Notes: generated by a model not told the origin, from the letters alone. A DNA stretch of 64,000 nt from Cytomitobacter sp965233735 (GCA_965233735.1 OZ247501.1:496001-560000); one strand, 5' to 3'. Shown: positions 37,578-46,721, counted from the stretch's first letter. Made by a program: numbers and translations.

Positions 37578-38839
37578 TTAATGGTGTGAGTGCCATCGCA
37601 CTTTTTTGAAATCCACTCCAGATTTCTTCATATCCCATAAGGGACTCATGCTTCTTAATTCATTTACAGCCTTTATAACATCATTTGTAAAATTTTGCAT
37701 GTCTTCTTCTGTTGTATATTTACCCATAACGATACGTAGAGATGTGTGAATTAAATCAACATCAACTCCAATTGCTTCTAAAACGTATGATGGTTGTAAT
37801 GTAGTAGATGAGCATGCAGATGCAGAAGATAATGCATATTTTTTTAACTTCATCATTATAGCTTCGCCTTCAATATATGAAAAACTTATATTCATATTAT
37901 GAGGAACTCTATTTTCTAAGTCTCCATTTATATATATGTCTTCTAGCTCATTCTGTAATTTGTTTAAAGTTTGCTTTGTAATTTTTTCATTCTTAAAAAC
38001 TCTGATTCTCTTACTTCTTCAGAAATTTCAACAGCTTTAGCCATTCCTGCGCATAATTGAACGGGGATAGTTCCAGATCTAACTCCTTTTTCTTGTTTCC
38101 CTCCAAATACAATCGGTGAAATTCTAGTTTTTCTTTTTATGTATAATGCTCCTATTCCTTTTGGCCCATATGATTTATGAGCAGAAAAGCTCATTAAATT
38201 AACATGTAAATCTTGTAGGTCTATTTTAATTCTTCCCAATGCTTGGGCTGCATCAATGTGCAAAATTATATTCTTGTCTTTGCAGATTTCTCCTATTTGT
38301 TTAATAGGCTGAATAATTCCTAATTCAGAGTTAACCCATCCTATTGATGCAAAGATAGTATTTTCTTTTATTGAATCATGAAATTTTTGCAAATCAAGAA
38401 GTCCATTTTTTTCAACATGAATATATGTAACTTCAACGCCTTGTTTTTCCATCTCATGATATGTTTCCAATGTTGCTTTATGCTCAATATTGGTTGTTAT
38501 AATATGAGGTTTTTTGGTTCCATTTTCTATTCTGCTTTTGATAATGCCTTGAATTGAAATATTATTTGACTCTGTTGCTCCAGATGTAAAAATCAGTTCC
38601 TTAGAATCGCAATTAAGTATTTTTGCAATGCTTTTTCTGCTTTTTTCAACTAAATCAGTAGCATCCCATCCATATTGATGGGTAATGGAATGTGGGTTCC
38701 CAAATACTTTGTAATTTTCACATATTGTCTCAACAACTTGAGGATCACAAGGTGTTGTTGCGCTATAATCCAGATATATTATTTCAGATTTTATATTATT
38801 TTTTTGTGTATGTTGTTTTTCACTATTTATATTGTTCAT
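37578..38839 (-). pseudogene. iscS: Cysteine desulfurase IscS interrupted by one frameshift
   Basis: IscS is the PLP enzyme that takes sulfur from cysteine for Fe-S clusters and tRNA thiolation. The N-terminal part (38839-37964) has YLDYSATTPCDPQVV, FTSGATESNN and the PLP lysine in SAHKSYGPKGIGALY. The C-terminal part (frame ending at 37578) has NGDLENRVPHN, the catalytic Cys in SSASACSSTT and SPLWDM. They are in different frames. The switch falls at a run of six A (37987-37982, minus strand); adding one A joins them as FLRMKKITKQTLNKLQNELE with no missing sequence. It could be a real mutation, an assembly error, or a site rescued by polymerase slippage. An iscR gene is absent upstream. Confidence 0.85.
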
Positions 38840-39042
38840 ACTTCTCCTGATTCTAATTTTATATTATTTCTTTGTATTAACAAAACGTTTCGATTGATTG
38901 AAATTGTGAAATAATGTTAAAGATAAATTATGAAGTTTTATGAAAATAGCATAAATTTGTAAAACAAACGTTGATTTTAGTGTTATAGTTGTTAGAATGA
39001 TATTATGCCGTTTTTTGGGTTTAGTTTGTTAAAGGATGTTTT

Positions 39043-39768
39043 ATGTTTGTTAATCAAGGTTTGAAATCTGTGATGATTCCAGGTGAAAAGGGTCTTATCG
39101 AGGGAAAATATTTTGTTTCTGGTTTAAATGATGTTTTTGGAAAGTCTATTGCATTAGTATTGCATCCAAATTCAATTAGTGGAGGAACAATGAATAATAA
39201 AGTAGTCAAATCAATGTTTGATTCTTTTAAAAAATTGGGATTTGATGTTCTAAGAATTAACTTTAGAGGAGTTGGTAGATCTCAAGGTAATTATGATAAT
39301 GGAGTTGGAGAAATCAATGATGCTTTGTCTGCAATGGACTGGCTTTTAGATAAATATCGTGATGACAAAATTTCAAATGCATGGGTTGCTGGTTTTGGTT
39401 TTGGAAGCTTAGTTTGCATGCAAACAGTAATGCGTAGGCCTACTATTAATGGATTTGTATCTGTAAGCCCACCAAGTGAAAGCATGAGTCTTAACATGTT
39501 GACTCCATGTCCTAATGGAATCATATTAGCTGGAGAAAACGACCATACAATTAGTCAAAGTTTTATTAGCGATCTTTCATCTTCTCTTTCTTGTCAACAA
39601 GGATCCAGTATAAGTTGTAAATATTTAGCAAATACAGATCATTATTTAGTTGATGGATTAGATGATTTGCAAGATGAAGTGTATTCATACGTAAAAGATA
39701 ATATGCAAGATTTATGTGCTTATCATGGAATTAGGAAAAAACAAAAGAGAAGAACTATTAGTGCTTAG
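39043..39768 (+). CDS. Alpha/beta hydrolase-fold protein lacking the nucleophile serine
   Basis: A 241-residue protein of the COG2945-type alpha/beta hydrolases: oxyanion-region LVLHPNSISGGTMNN, INFRGVGRSQG, and the later Asp and His segments AGENDHTIS and TDHYL. The nucleophile elbow reads AGFGFGS, so the Ser of the usual G-[FY]-S-F-G is Gly (GGT). Without it, classical hydrolase chemistry is not expected; it may be a binding protein or inactive. An AAAGGATG ribosome site precedes the ATG. It overlaps dapA by 8 nt and heads a hydrolase-dapA-smpB set. Confidence 0.72.
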   Translation: MFVNQGLKSVMIPGEKGLIEGKYFVSGLNDVFGKSIALVLHPNSISGGTMNNKVVKSMFDSFKKLGFDVLRINFRGVGRSQGNYDNGVGEINDALSAMDWLLDKYRDDKISNAWVAGFGFGSLVCMQTVMRRPTINGFVSVSPPSESMSLNMLTPCPNGIILAGENDHTISQSFISDLSSSLSCQQGSSISCKYLANTDHYLVDGLDDLQDEVYSYVKDNMQDLCAYHGIRKKQKRRTISA

Positions 39769-40561
39769 TGTAGCTATTGTTACTCCATTTTTGAAATGTG
39801 GATCATTAGATTTGGACTCTTTAAACAATTTGGTTGAATTTTTAAACGTTAATGGGATTAATGAAATTGTAGTTGCAGGAACTACTGGTGAAGGAATATT
39901 ACTTTCTTCAGAAGAAAAAAAAATAATTTCAAATCAAATAAAGAAAAATTATCCAAATATTTGTTTGACAGGGTGTTATACAGGAATTAATGTTTATGAG
40001 TTTGATTTATCGATATATGAGAGTTGTGATAACATTTTAGTCTCTCCTCAAATATTTATTAAGCCAGATATAGAATCAAAGTATGATTATATTTCTAAGA
40101 TCTGCAAAATAGCAAAAAATAAGAATATTTACTTATATAATAATCCTAGTCGATTTTCTACCAATATTGATGAAAATTTATATAAATCTTTATATGAAAT
40201 AGAAAATATAAAGGGAGTTAAAGAAGCTGGATCTATTATTGATATAAATATGTTTCCAAAATGGTTATGGCTTGGCGGAAATGATGACTGCTTGAATAAG
40301 TTTCATAGTATGAATTTCAATGGAATGGTTAGCGCTCTTGGTAATATAATGCCAAGTCAATTAATAGAGTGCTGGAATAATCCAAATAATGACTGGGAAA
40401 ATGCTGCAAATATTGTATTTAGTTCTCCAAGTCCTTTATCGATTAAATATATTTTATGTAAATTAGGAATTATAAAGCATTGTAAAACTAGATTTCACTT
40501 AAAAATAAGTGATAAATTAGAACAAATGTACCAAAAAGTGAAAAAATATGTTGTTAAATAG
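39761..40561 (+). CDS. dapA: 4-hydroxy-tetrahydrodipicolinate synthase
   Basis: Condenses pyruvate with aspartate semialdehyde in the DAP/lysine pathway. Visible are SVAIVTPF at the N-terminus, VVAGTTGEGILLS, the Tyr in YLYNNPSR, and the Schiff-base Lys in GVKEAGS. I favour the GTG at 39761, which overlaps the previous stop as GTGCTTAG and gives 266 residues, close to the usual ~290. An ATG at 39716 lies inside the upstream gene. With asd (28057) it supports peptidoglycan precursor synthesis. Confidence 0.9.
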   Translation: MLSVAIVTPFLKCGSLDLDSLNNLVEFLNVNGINEIVVAGTTGEGILLSSEEKKIISNQIKKNYPNICLTGCYTGINVYEFDLSIYESCDNILVSPQIFIKPDIESKYDYISKICKIAKNKNIYLYNNPSRFSTNIDENLYKSLYEIENIKGVKEAGSIIDINMFPKWLWLGGNDDCLNKFHSMNFNGMVSALGNIMPSQLIECWNNPNNDWENAANIVFSSPSPLSIKYILCKLGIIKHCKTRFHLKISDKLEQMYQKVKKYVVK

Positions 40562-40973
40562 AAAAGCTAGGTTTGACTATAACATATTAAGTACATTAGA
40601 AGCTGGAATATCATTGTTAGGCAGTGAAGTAAAAGTGTTGCGCAATGGATTAGGAGATATAGTTAATAGCCATGTTATGATTCATGAAGAAGAGGCGTGG
40701 TTAGTTAATATGTTAATTCCAACATATTCTCATGCTTCTATTGAATATGACACCACTCGTAATAGAAAATTACTATTAAAAAAAAGGCAAATCAAAATGC
40801 TTTTTGGAAAATTAAAAGAAAAAGGTATGTCTGTTATTCCTTTGAAATTATATTTTGTAAGAGGTTTGGTAAAAATAGAATTAGGGGTTGGAGAAGGTAA
40901 GAAAAAATATGATAAGAGAAGATCTATTAAAGAAAAAGATTTACGTAGGGATATAAAAAAAGGAATTGTTTGA
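40548..40973 (+). CDS. smpB: SsrA-binding protein SmpB
   Basis: Binds tmRNA and works with it to rescue stalled ribosomes. The 141 residues show NRKARFDYNILSTLEAGISL, LGSEVKVLRNGLGDI, HASIEYDTTRNRKLLLKK and the basic C-terminal tail YDKRRSIKEKDLRRDIKKG. It overlaps the end of dapA by 14 nt; dapA-smpB is a common alphaproteobacterial pair. No tmRNA gene was recognised in this window. Confidence 0.96.
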   Translation: MLLNRKARFDYNILSTLEAGISLLGSEVKVLRNGLGDIVNSHVMIHEEEAWLVNMLIPTYSHASIEYDTTRNRKLLLKKRQIKMLFGKLKEKGMSVIPLKLYFVRGLVKIELGVGEGKKKYDKRRSIKEKDLRRDIKKGIV

Positions 40974-41011
40974 TTCTTTTGAAAATTTATCATAATTGAA
41001 AACATTAGTGT

Positions 41012-41017
41012 TATGCT
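41012..41017 (+). promoter_or_regulatory. -10-like element before the chpT-like gene
   Basis: TATGCT ends 6 nt before the ATG at 41024. No good -35 is visible at the right distance. Confidence 0.25.
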
Positions 41018-41023
41018 GTAATC

Positions 41024-41548
41024 ATGATTGATATGGATAATGAAATGAAATTGATCAAATGTGTTATATCCCGTATTGCACATGATTTAATTAATCCTTT
41101 AGGTGCAATGAGTATGATGATGGATGAATCTTTAGATAGTGGAATGATACGCGAGTCTTTAAATGACTCAATTTCTTCTTTAGAAATAATTAGATGTCTT
41201 TTTAGTGATAATTTAATGATAGATCATGCTCATAAAATATCTTCAAAGCATATTGAAAATGTTAAATGGGATTTTTCTAATAATAACCAAAATGATATAG
41301 CAATGATTATGTTGATTTTATCTATAATTATGAAGCAAAAACATCAAGAGGGAGTTATTTTTTTATCAAATAAAAATTTAGAAATCAAAATTGATATGAA
41401 TGAAGAAGAAGTTGATGCATTGAACTTATCTGAAAATTCATTATCTTCTTATAGTAGTTATGTTTATCTTATGGCATTAATATGCAAAAAGAATGATTAT
41501 AAAATTGAATATAAAGATGCAAGCTTTAAAATAAATTTTTCTGCTTAA
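41024..41548 (+). CDS. chpT: ChpT-like histidine phosphotransferase
   Basis: A 174-residue protein. SRIAHDLINPLGAMSMMMD matches the ChpT/DUF2328 start 'RICHDLxSPVGAI', with the phospho-accepting His in AHDL. The rest resembles a shortened, degenerate histidine-kinase ATPase fold, as in ChpT. In Caulobacter, ChpT passes phosphate from CckA to CtrA and CpdR, the master cell-cycle regulators. It is shorter than the usual 210-250 residues. CckA and CtrA are not in this window, so the pathway is inferred. Confidence 0.65.
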   Translation: MIDMDNEMKLIKCVISRIAHDLINPLGAMSMMMDESLDSGMIRESLNDSISSLEIIRCLFSDNLMIDHAHKISSKHIENVKWDFSNNNQNDIAMIMLILSIIMKQKHQEGVIFLSNKNLEIKIDMNEEEVDALNLSENSLSSYSSYVYLMALICKKNDYKIEYKDASFKINFSA

Positions 41549-41609
41549 TAGTATTAAAATTATTTTACTTTAACCATAAATATAGATAAATCATTAACAG
41601 TCTATTTTA

Positions 41610-43115
41610 TTATTTTTGAAACATATTATAGCTAATTGCTTCTTCCATATGATGTTCTTGAACAGTGCTGCTTTGCTCTATATCTGCAATTGTTCGTGCA
41701 ACTTTAATGCTATTATAATATCTTCTATTAGACATATTGATATCTTTAGCAAATTTATTTATTAAATCTAATGATTTTTTAGAAATATGTAATATATCTA
41801 TTTTTGAGCTTGGAACATTGTGATTGAATTTGAATTCATATTGATCATATCGTTCATTTTGCATTTTAATGGCTGTTGATACAGCTTGAGTCATATCTTC
41901 GCTGCTTTTGGACTGTTCGCCAATTTCATGTAATTCCCATGGAGATAATTTGTTAATGGAAATAATAATCCCAAATCTATCCCAAATAGGTCCAGGAATT
42001 TTATTTAGATAATTATTGTAACATACAGGAAATTTTCCACATTGCTTTTCCAAATCATATGCATATCCACAAACGCATGGATTCATTGCTGCAATAAGTT
42101 GAAATTTAGCAGGATATTGTATGTTTCCATTTGCTCGTGCAATAGAAATATATCCTGTTTCGATAGATTCTCGTAATCCATTTAATACAGATGGAGCCCA
42201 TAAAGATAATTCATCCATAAATAAAATACCATGATGAGCAAGTGAAATTTCACCAGGTTTGCATTTGAATCCTCCACCTATAATAGATGCTAATGAAGAA
42301 TTATGATGTGGAGCTCTAAAAGGTCGTTCTCGTATAAATCCGGATTTATTATTTAAATTAGAAATGCTATATATCATAGAAACTTCTAGAGCTTCTTTGG
42401 TGTTTAATTCTGTTAATATAGTACTCATTCGAGAAGATAGCATTGATTTCCCAGCTCCTGGAGGACCAATCATTAAAGTATGATGTTTTCCCGCTGCTGC
42501 AATTTCCAATGCTCTTTTTATAGATTCATGACCTTTTACATCTTTAAAATTATTATCATAATTTGGTTTTTCATATTTGATTTCAGGTGGTTCAGGGCAA
42601 AGTTGAACTCCTTTAATATGATTAAGTAATTGTAACAAATGATTAGGAGCTAATACTTTTAAATCTCCGCCCCATTTTGCTTCTGATCCACAACTTTCAG
42701 GACAAATAATTCCTTTTCCAGAATTTGAAGCATATACAGATGCTATTAAAGCTCCGGTAATATGATTTATTCTTGCATCTAAGGATATTTCACCCATTAT
42801 GATCCATTCATTTAAGTAATCTTTAGGAATGACTTCTAATGCTTCCAAAATGGCTAAAATGATAGGCAAATCATAATGATTTCCTTCTTTTTGTATATCT
42901 GCTGGAGACATATTTATTACTATTCGTTTTGCTGGCAATGCTAATCCTATAGATTGAAGCGCTGATTTTATTCTCTCTTTGGATTCTGCAACTGCTTTAT
43001 CAGCTAATCCTACGATATGAAAAGCAGGCAATCCTTTTCCTACATGGGCTTGAACTTCAACTTCTACAACATTTACTCCTTGAAATGCAATCGTTGAAAC
43101 TGAAGAAACAGACAT
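41610..43115 (-). CDS. comM: YifB/ComM family Mg-chelatase-like AAA+ ATPase
   Basis: A 501-residue protein with an N-terminal ChlI-type domain (VEVEVQAHVGKGLPAFHIVG, KRIVINMSPADI), Walker A GPPGAGKSMLSSR, Walker B ILFMDEL and the C-terminal Mg_chelatase domain (NRRYYNSIKVARTIAD). In Vibrio and others ComM is a hexameric helicase for branch migration in natural transformation. The ATG at 43115 is preferred over a GTG two codons upstream because TACACT ends 6 nt before it. Confidence 0.92.
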   Translation of the reverse strand: MSVSSVSTIAFQGVNVVEVEVQAHVGKGLPAFHIVGLADKAVAESKERIKSALQSIGLALPAKRIVINMSPADIQKEGNHYDLPIILAILEALEVIPKDYLNEWIIMGEISLDARINHITGALIASVYASNSGKGIICPESCGSEAKWGGDLKVLAPNHLLQLLNHIKGVQLCPEPPEIKYEKPNYDNNFKDVKGHESIKRALEIAAAGKHHTLMIGPPGAGKSMLSSRMSTILTELNTKEALEVSMIYSISNLNNKSGFIRERPFRAPHHNSSLASIIGGGFKCKPGEISLAHHGILFMDELSLWAPSVLNGLRESIETGYISIARANGNIQYPAKFQLIAAMNPCVCGYAYDLEKQCGKFPVCYNNYLNKIPGPIWDRFGIIISINKLSPWELHEIGEQSKSSEDMTQAVSTAIKMQNERYDQYEFKFNHNVPSSKIDILHISKKSLDLINKFAKDINMSNRRYYNSIKVARTIADIEQSSTVQEHHMEEAISYNMFQK

Positions 43116-43168
43116 ACTCACAGTGTAACATCTTTAATTCACAAACCTAATATAAGTGTAAATTAATA

Positions 43169-44098
43169 TTAGGAAAATGTTTTTGTATTTACTTTTATAA
43201 AGTCATATTTGTGATATGAGTCTAATTGACTAATATCTCTTATTACCCACCCATCAAATTGAGCAAATTTAATATTTTTACCAAAAATACTTTTTTCAGA
43301 AGATTTTTCATAATCTCTACTTGGAGATAATAAATAAGCAGCTTCATTGTTTTCATTTTTCAATACTGCAAACATAGTGAATGGCCCATTCAAATTTGAT
43401 ATTAATGCAAAATCTGCTTCATTAACATCATCAATTTTTGAAAAATATTGTTTTAAATGATTGATTTCTGAATCATCTGCTATGTCTGAATATGCTATTT
43501 TCTCTAAGTGATTTAGAGTTGCTGCTTTCCCATTTGTAAATAATTCAGCTATTTGATAAGCATCCATTGGAGCATTTTGCTTGTTTGGAAGATAATCTTC
43601 TTGAAATTTATATCCTCCACAGGCAAATCCGTTATGAGCAAATGCCATGCACTTAGTTCCATTGATTTCACATTTAAAAATGGAATCATTGATCCAATCA
43701 TTATTTTCTCCCAATTTTGCCATATGTAATATTGAAGAATTCAAATGTTGTTCCATAAAATTTTGTGGTCTCCCTTTTAAAATATAATTTAATATAATTG
43801 ATAATAAAGAAACTGGAGTTTCCCAATCTTCCATTTTACTTCCTAAATCATTTGCAATAACAATTTCTGATTTTATAATTAAAAAATCGTCTGATAACAT
43901 TTTAGGAATTAGTAATTCTGCTATATGGTTAGAAACATTTAATAGGTGAATTATATTATGATTTTGAAGTGATAAGTGTGAATTTCTAAATGAATTTGCG
44001 TTGAGCATATTTAATTCTTTTTGAATTATACTTTTTATGGACTTAACTAAATCTGAAATGTCCATTCCTTTGGATAATGACCTGTTTTGATTAATCAA
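43169..44098 (-). CDS. Divergent class II glutamine amidotransferase-like protein, uncertain 5' end
   Basis: About 309 residues. Segments in order fit the class II (Ntn) amidotransferase fold: ILNYILKGRPQN (compare 'LLYALQHRGQES'), LNSSILHMAKLG (compare 'IGHTRWATHG'), AFAHNGFACGG (compare 'AHNG.I.N'), DDSEINHLKQYF (compare 'TDSEVI..LI') and NLNGPFTMFAVL. The nucleophilic N-terminal Cys is not apparent. I saw no ATG start with good spacing: 44098 is a TTG and 44065 an ATG abutting AAAGGA. The frame stays open further upstream to about 44164, and a separate small frame with a strong ribosome site lies at 44146-44256, so the true gene may be frameshifted. The fold call is by motif order only. 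Confidence 0.45.
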   Translation of the reverse strand: MINQNRSLSKGMDISDLVKSIKSIIQKELNMLNANSFRNSHLSLQNHNIIHLLNVSNHIAELLIPKMLSDDFLIIKSEIVIANDLGSKMEDWETPVSLLSIILNYILKGRPQNFMEQHLNSSILHMAKLGENNDWINDSIFKCEINGTKCMAFAHNGFACGGYKFQEDYLPNKQNAPMDAYQIAELFTNGKAATLNHLEKIAYSDIADDSEINHLKQYFSKIDDVNEADFALISNLNGPFTMFAVLKNENNEAAYLLSPSRDYEKSSEKSIFGKNIKFAQFDGWVIRDISQLDSYHKYDFIKVNTKTFS

Positions 44099-44145
44099 AG
44101 ATAGTTTTTCATAATAAGATTCTGATGTATATTGATCAGCAATGC

Positions 44146-44256
44146 TTAAGATCCTGCTAGAAAACTAGGTTTTACATTGCCTCTTTTCAGGCTCTCTATA
44201 GTCACAATATTTCCATTAATTTGCATTACAAACGTGGATAAAATAAATCTTTGCAT
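44146..44256 (-). CDS. 36-codon ORF with strong ribosome site, likely N-terminal fragment
   Basis: ATG at 44256 preceded by TTAGGAGGTTTT, the best Shine-Dalgarno seen in the window. It encodes MQRFILSTFVMQINGNIVTI and 16 more residues, ending PSFLAGS. One extra T in the TTTT run near 44162 would join it to the open frame of the next gene (…PSFSSRILSIADQYTS…), so it may be the true start of the amidotransferase-like gene, broken by a 1-nt deletion. A free small peptide or leader peptide is the alternative. Confidence 0.4.
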   Translation of the reverse strand: MQRFILSTFVMQINGNIVTIESLKRGNVKPSFLAGS

Positions 44257-44260
44257 AAAA

Positions 44261-44276
44261 CCTCCTAAGTTGGAGG
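44261..44276 (-). promoter_or_regulatory. Hairpin covering the ribosome site of the 44146-44256 ORF, or terminator of tlc1
   Basis: On the minus strand CCTCC-AACTTA-GGAGG, followed by TTTT and the ATG. The right arm is the Shine-Dalgarno sequence itself, so folding would hide it. The same element lies just after the end of the ATP/ADP translocase gene and could act as a weak terminator. The sequence cannot decide between the two. Confidence 0.4.
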
Positions 44277-44311
44277 GGTTCTATCATATGTTTATCTAAT
44301 AGCAATTATTT

Positions 44312-45763
44312 TTATATATGTTTTGATAGTTTCTTAACTGCCCAGAACCATAAAATGAATATAAATAGTAAAATTATGCTTAAGTATGGAAATATACTTA
44401 ATTGAGAAGAATTAGGAATGATTATCAACAATAAAGCTTGAACCTGTCCGCTTAAAGATTTTGACAATCTACTTCCAGTTACATCCACAGCAGCTTTCCC
44501 TTTTGTCTTTGTATCTTGGTCTAGAGAAATATAAGACATTTCTTTTGTTTGGTCGAAAAAGACATATTTTCCGCTTTTACTAAATATATTATGAGCTGTT
44601 CCCATTAATACGCATATAAGCATAATTGAAATTCCAAAAATATGTTGAATTCCTATGCATTGTAATCCTAGGCTTCCAAAGAATATGAATGATGTTATGA
44701 ATGCAATTGCTGGAGTTATCATAGCGCATACTATCCATCTAGAATATTGCAACAAAATATTAGATAGCAAAGCAAAAACAATAGTTGTATACCCTATAAT
44801 TTGACTGATAAATCCTAAATAAGATATGAATTCTGATTTGCTTGTAGTGAATTTCTTTAATTCGGCTTTCCATGTGGTTTCTACAATGTTAATGCTAAAA
44901 TTGTAGCAAAATACTAAAATCATAATATACATTATTTGTTTTTGTTGAAATATAATCTTAAAACTTTCTATTATAGACATTTTAGATTTCTTGTGAGGGA
45001 TCTTAACTTCCTTGTAATTTGTATTTCTTGAAGCATAATAATAACAAATCATGATAAATAAATTGCATATACATGTAAATAATAATACATATTTAAGTTT
45101 TTTATCAAAAAGAGATTCGCTGCAATTTGAAAAAGAAAAATTAGTAAACCTACCAGCAAGAATTAACCCTATGTATCCTATAATTGTAAATGATCCATAA
45201 AATCTTCTGCTTTCTTCTTTTGAAATTATTTGATTTATAAATTGCCAAAATAGCAAGCTTAAGCACATGCTGCACCATAAATCTGCCATAGAGTAGAAAA
45301 TAGAATAAGTCCATAATCCATAAATAGGTATTAACCATTTTAATCGAGGGTAGTTTGATTTAAGAAATAGAATTGTATTATTAGAAGGGTGTAAAAATTC
45401 TCTGTTTGGATATAAATATAATGCAAAAGAAAGAAAAAATACTGAAAAACAAAGAATAACAATGTAGAATATTTTGTTCCTACTTAAAACATTGCATGCC
45501 TTGCTATATATATATACAAACAATAGTGATAATGGGACTACAACAAATGTTTTTAGAAAATTAACTACTTCTGCTCCTGAATTTTTTTCAGCAATTATAA
45601 GTGTATCTTTTAAAGATCTAAATATTGATGAATTGAATAAAATAAAAAACATTAAAAAGGCTATAGGAAGAAATAGTTTTAATTCAGATTTTTTAATTGG
45701 AAACAAATATTTCAATTTTAAAAAAGAAAAAAAGTAACAAAAAATTTTACCAATTGATAACAT
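44312..45763 (-). CDS. tlc: ATP/ADP translocase (NTT family), copy 1
   Basis: A 483-residue polytopic carrier that exchanges host ATP for bacterial ADP, or carries other nucleotides. Family marks are FRSLKDTLIIAEKNSGAEVV, FLKTFVVVPLSLLFVYIYSK, YGLWTYSIFYSMADLWCSM, SLDQDTKTKGKAAVDVTGSR and about 12 membrane segments. The ATG at 45763 has AAGG upstream; a TTG four codons earlier is less likely. A paralogue is at 47743-49257. Substrate preference cannot be told from the sequence. Confidence 0.93.
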   Translation of the reverse strand: MLSIGKIFCYFFSFLKLKYLFPIKKSELKLFLPIAFLMFFILFNSSIFRSLKDTLIIAEKNSGAEVVNFLKTFVVVPLSLLFVYIYSKACNVLSRNKIFYIVILCFSVFFLSFALYLYPNREFLHPSNNTILFLKSNYPRLKWLIPIYGLWTYSIFYSMADLWCSMCLSLLFWQFINQIISKEESRRFYGSFTIIGYIGLILAGRFTNFSFSNCSESLFDKKLKYVLLFTCICNLFIMICYYYASRNTNYKEVKIPHKKSKMSIIESFKIIFQQKQIMYIMILVFCYNFSINIVETTWKAELKKFTTSKSEFISYLGFISQIIGYTTIVFALLSNILLQYSRWIVCAMITPAIAFITSFIFFGSLGLQCIGIQHIFGISIMLICVLMGTAHNIFSKSGKYVFFDQTKEMSYISLDQDTKTKGKAAVDVTGSRLSKSLSGQVQALLLIIIPNSSQLSIFPYLSIILLFIFILWFWAVKKLSKHI

Positions 45764-45844
45764 AAACCTTGTCAATTCTCAACAATAATTGATTTTTTTG
45801 CAAGCCCTTCAAGGAAAATATCAATTATATTACAATATAACTAA

Positions 45845-46546
45845 ATGAAAATTATTTCGATTAGCAATTTAAAAGGTGGAACAGGAAAATCCACTATTTC
45901 TGCAAACATTATTGTTGCTCTTAGCAAGGATTTCAAAGTGTTAGCAATAGATTCTGATAACCCTCAATACACTTTATCTAATTATTTCAAAAACAGAAGC
46001 GATTCTGAAAACTCATTTGATAGTATTAAGCTTGATAGTATAGAAAAATTAGACGATATTATTGCTAAAAATAAAAACGTGGATTATATAATTATTGATT
46101 CTCCAGGTGGATCTACAGATATTGCGAAAAAAATATTAGAAATATCAGACATATTAATAACTCCTGTTAGTGATAGCAGGTTAGATCTAGATGTTATAGG
46201 TCAACCAACTGATAATGATAATAAATTTACGCCAGGATGCTTTGCAAATATGATATGGGATGCCAGAAAATCACGATTGATTAAAAAACAATCTGCATTG
46301 AAATGGATTATAATTCCTAACAAATTAAACGTTAGAATTACAAATAATCAAAGACAAATAATGAAACTTTTAAAAAAGATGAGCCTTCTTTTAGGTTTTG
46401 AGCTTTCTCCTGGGATTAAAGATAGAGTTATTTTCAAAGAATTATTTAGTGATGGTAGGACTATATTTGACCTTAAAAAAACAGAGTTGAATTTATCAAG
46501 AATAAGCGCGAAAAATGAAATCAGAATGATAGTGAATAAGTTATAA
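45845..46546 (+). CDS. mipZ: MipZ-type ParA ATPase for division-site placement
   Basis: A 233-residue deviant-Walker ATPase with KGGTGKST at residues 10-17 and switch IIIDSPGG. The stretch TPGCFANMIWDARKSR matches the MipZ segment 'KPGFYSEMVWEARKQR'. The C-terminal block VIFKELFSDGRTIFDLK ... ISAKNEIRMIV matches 'VIYRELFPxGLTLLDL...AARQEVR', both specific for MipZ among ParA proteins. MipZ forms a gradient from the poles and inhibits FtsZ away from mid-cell. The last 26 codons are part of a tandem duplication running beyond the stop. Confidence 0.85.
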   Translation: MKIISISNLKGGTGKSTISANIIVALSKDFKVLAIDSDNPQYTLSNYFKNRSDSENSFDSIKLDSIEKLDDIIAKNKNVDYIIIDSPGGSTDIAKKILEISDILITPVSDSRLDLDVIGQPTDNDNKFTPGCFANMIWDARKSRLIKKQSALKWIIIPNKLNVRITNNQRQIMKLLKKMSLLLGFELSPGIKDRVIFKELFSDGRTIFDLKKTELNLSRISAKNEIRMIVNKL

Positions 46547-46721
46547 GGCGTGTTTTTTCAAAGCCGTATTGACCTTAAAAAAACAGAGTTGAATTTATCA
46601 AGAATAAGCGCGAAAAATGAAATCAGAATGATAGTGAATAAGTTATAAGGCGTGTTTTTTCAAAGCCGTATTGACCTTAAAAAAACAGAGTTGAATTTAT
46701 CAAGAATAAGCGCGAAAAATG
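46467..46721 (+). repeat. 102-bp tandem repeat covering the mipZ 3' end (2.5 copies)
   Basis: Period exactly 102: TTGACC begins at 46467, 46569 and 46671, and the copies match until 46721. The first copy contains the last 26 codons and stop of mipZ plus 22 nt of downstream sequence. The second repeats all of this, and the third stops half way. The copies appear identical, so the duplication is recent. Confidence 0.95.

Noticed and set aside
45474..45737. Plus-strand frame opposite tlc copy 1, and other frames opposite valS, mutS, comM and secA
   Set aside because: They mirror conserved genes on the other strand, lack ribosome sites and show no recognisable domain; treated as shadows.
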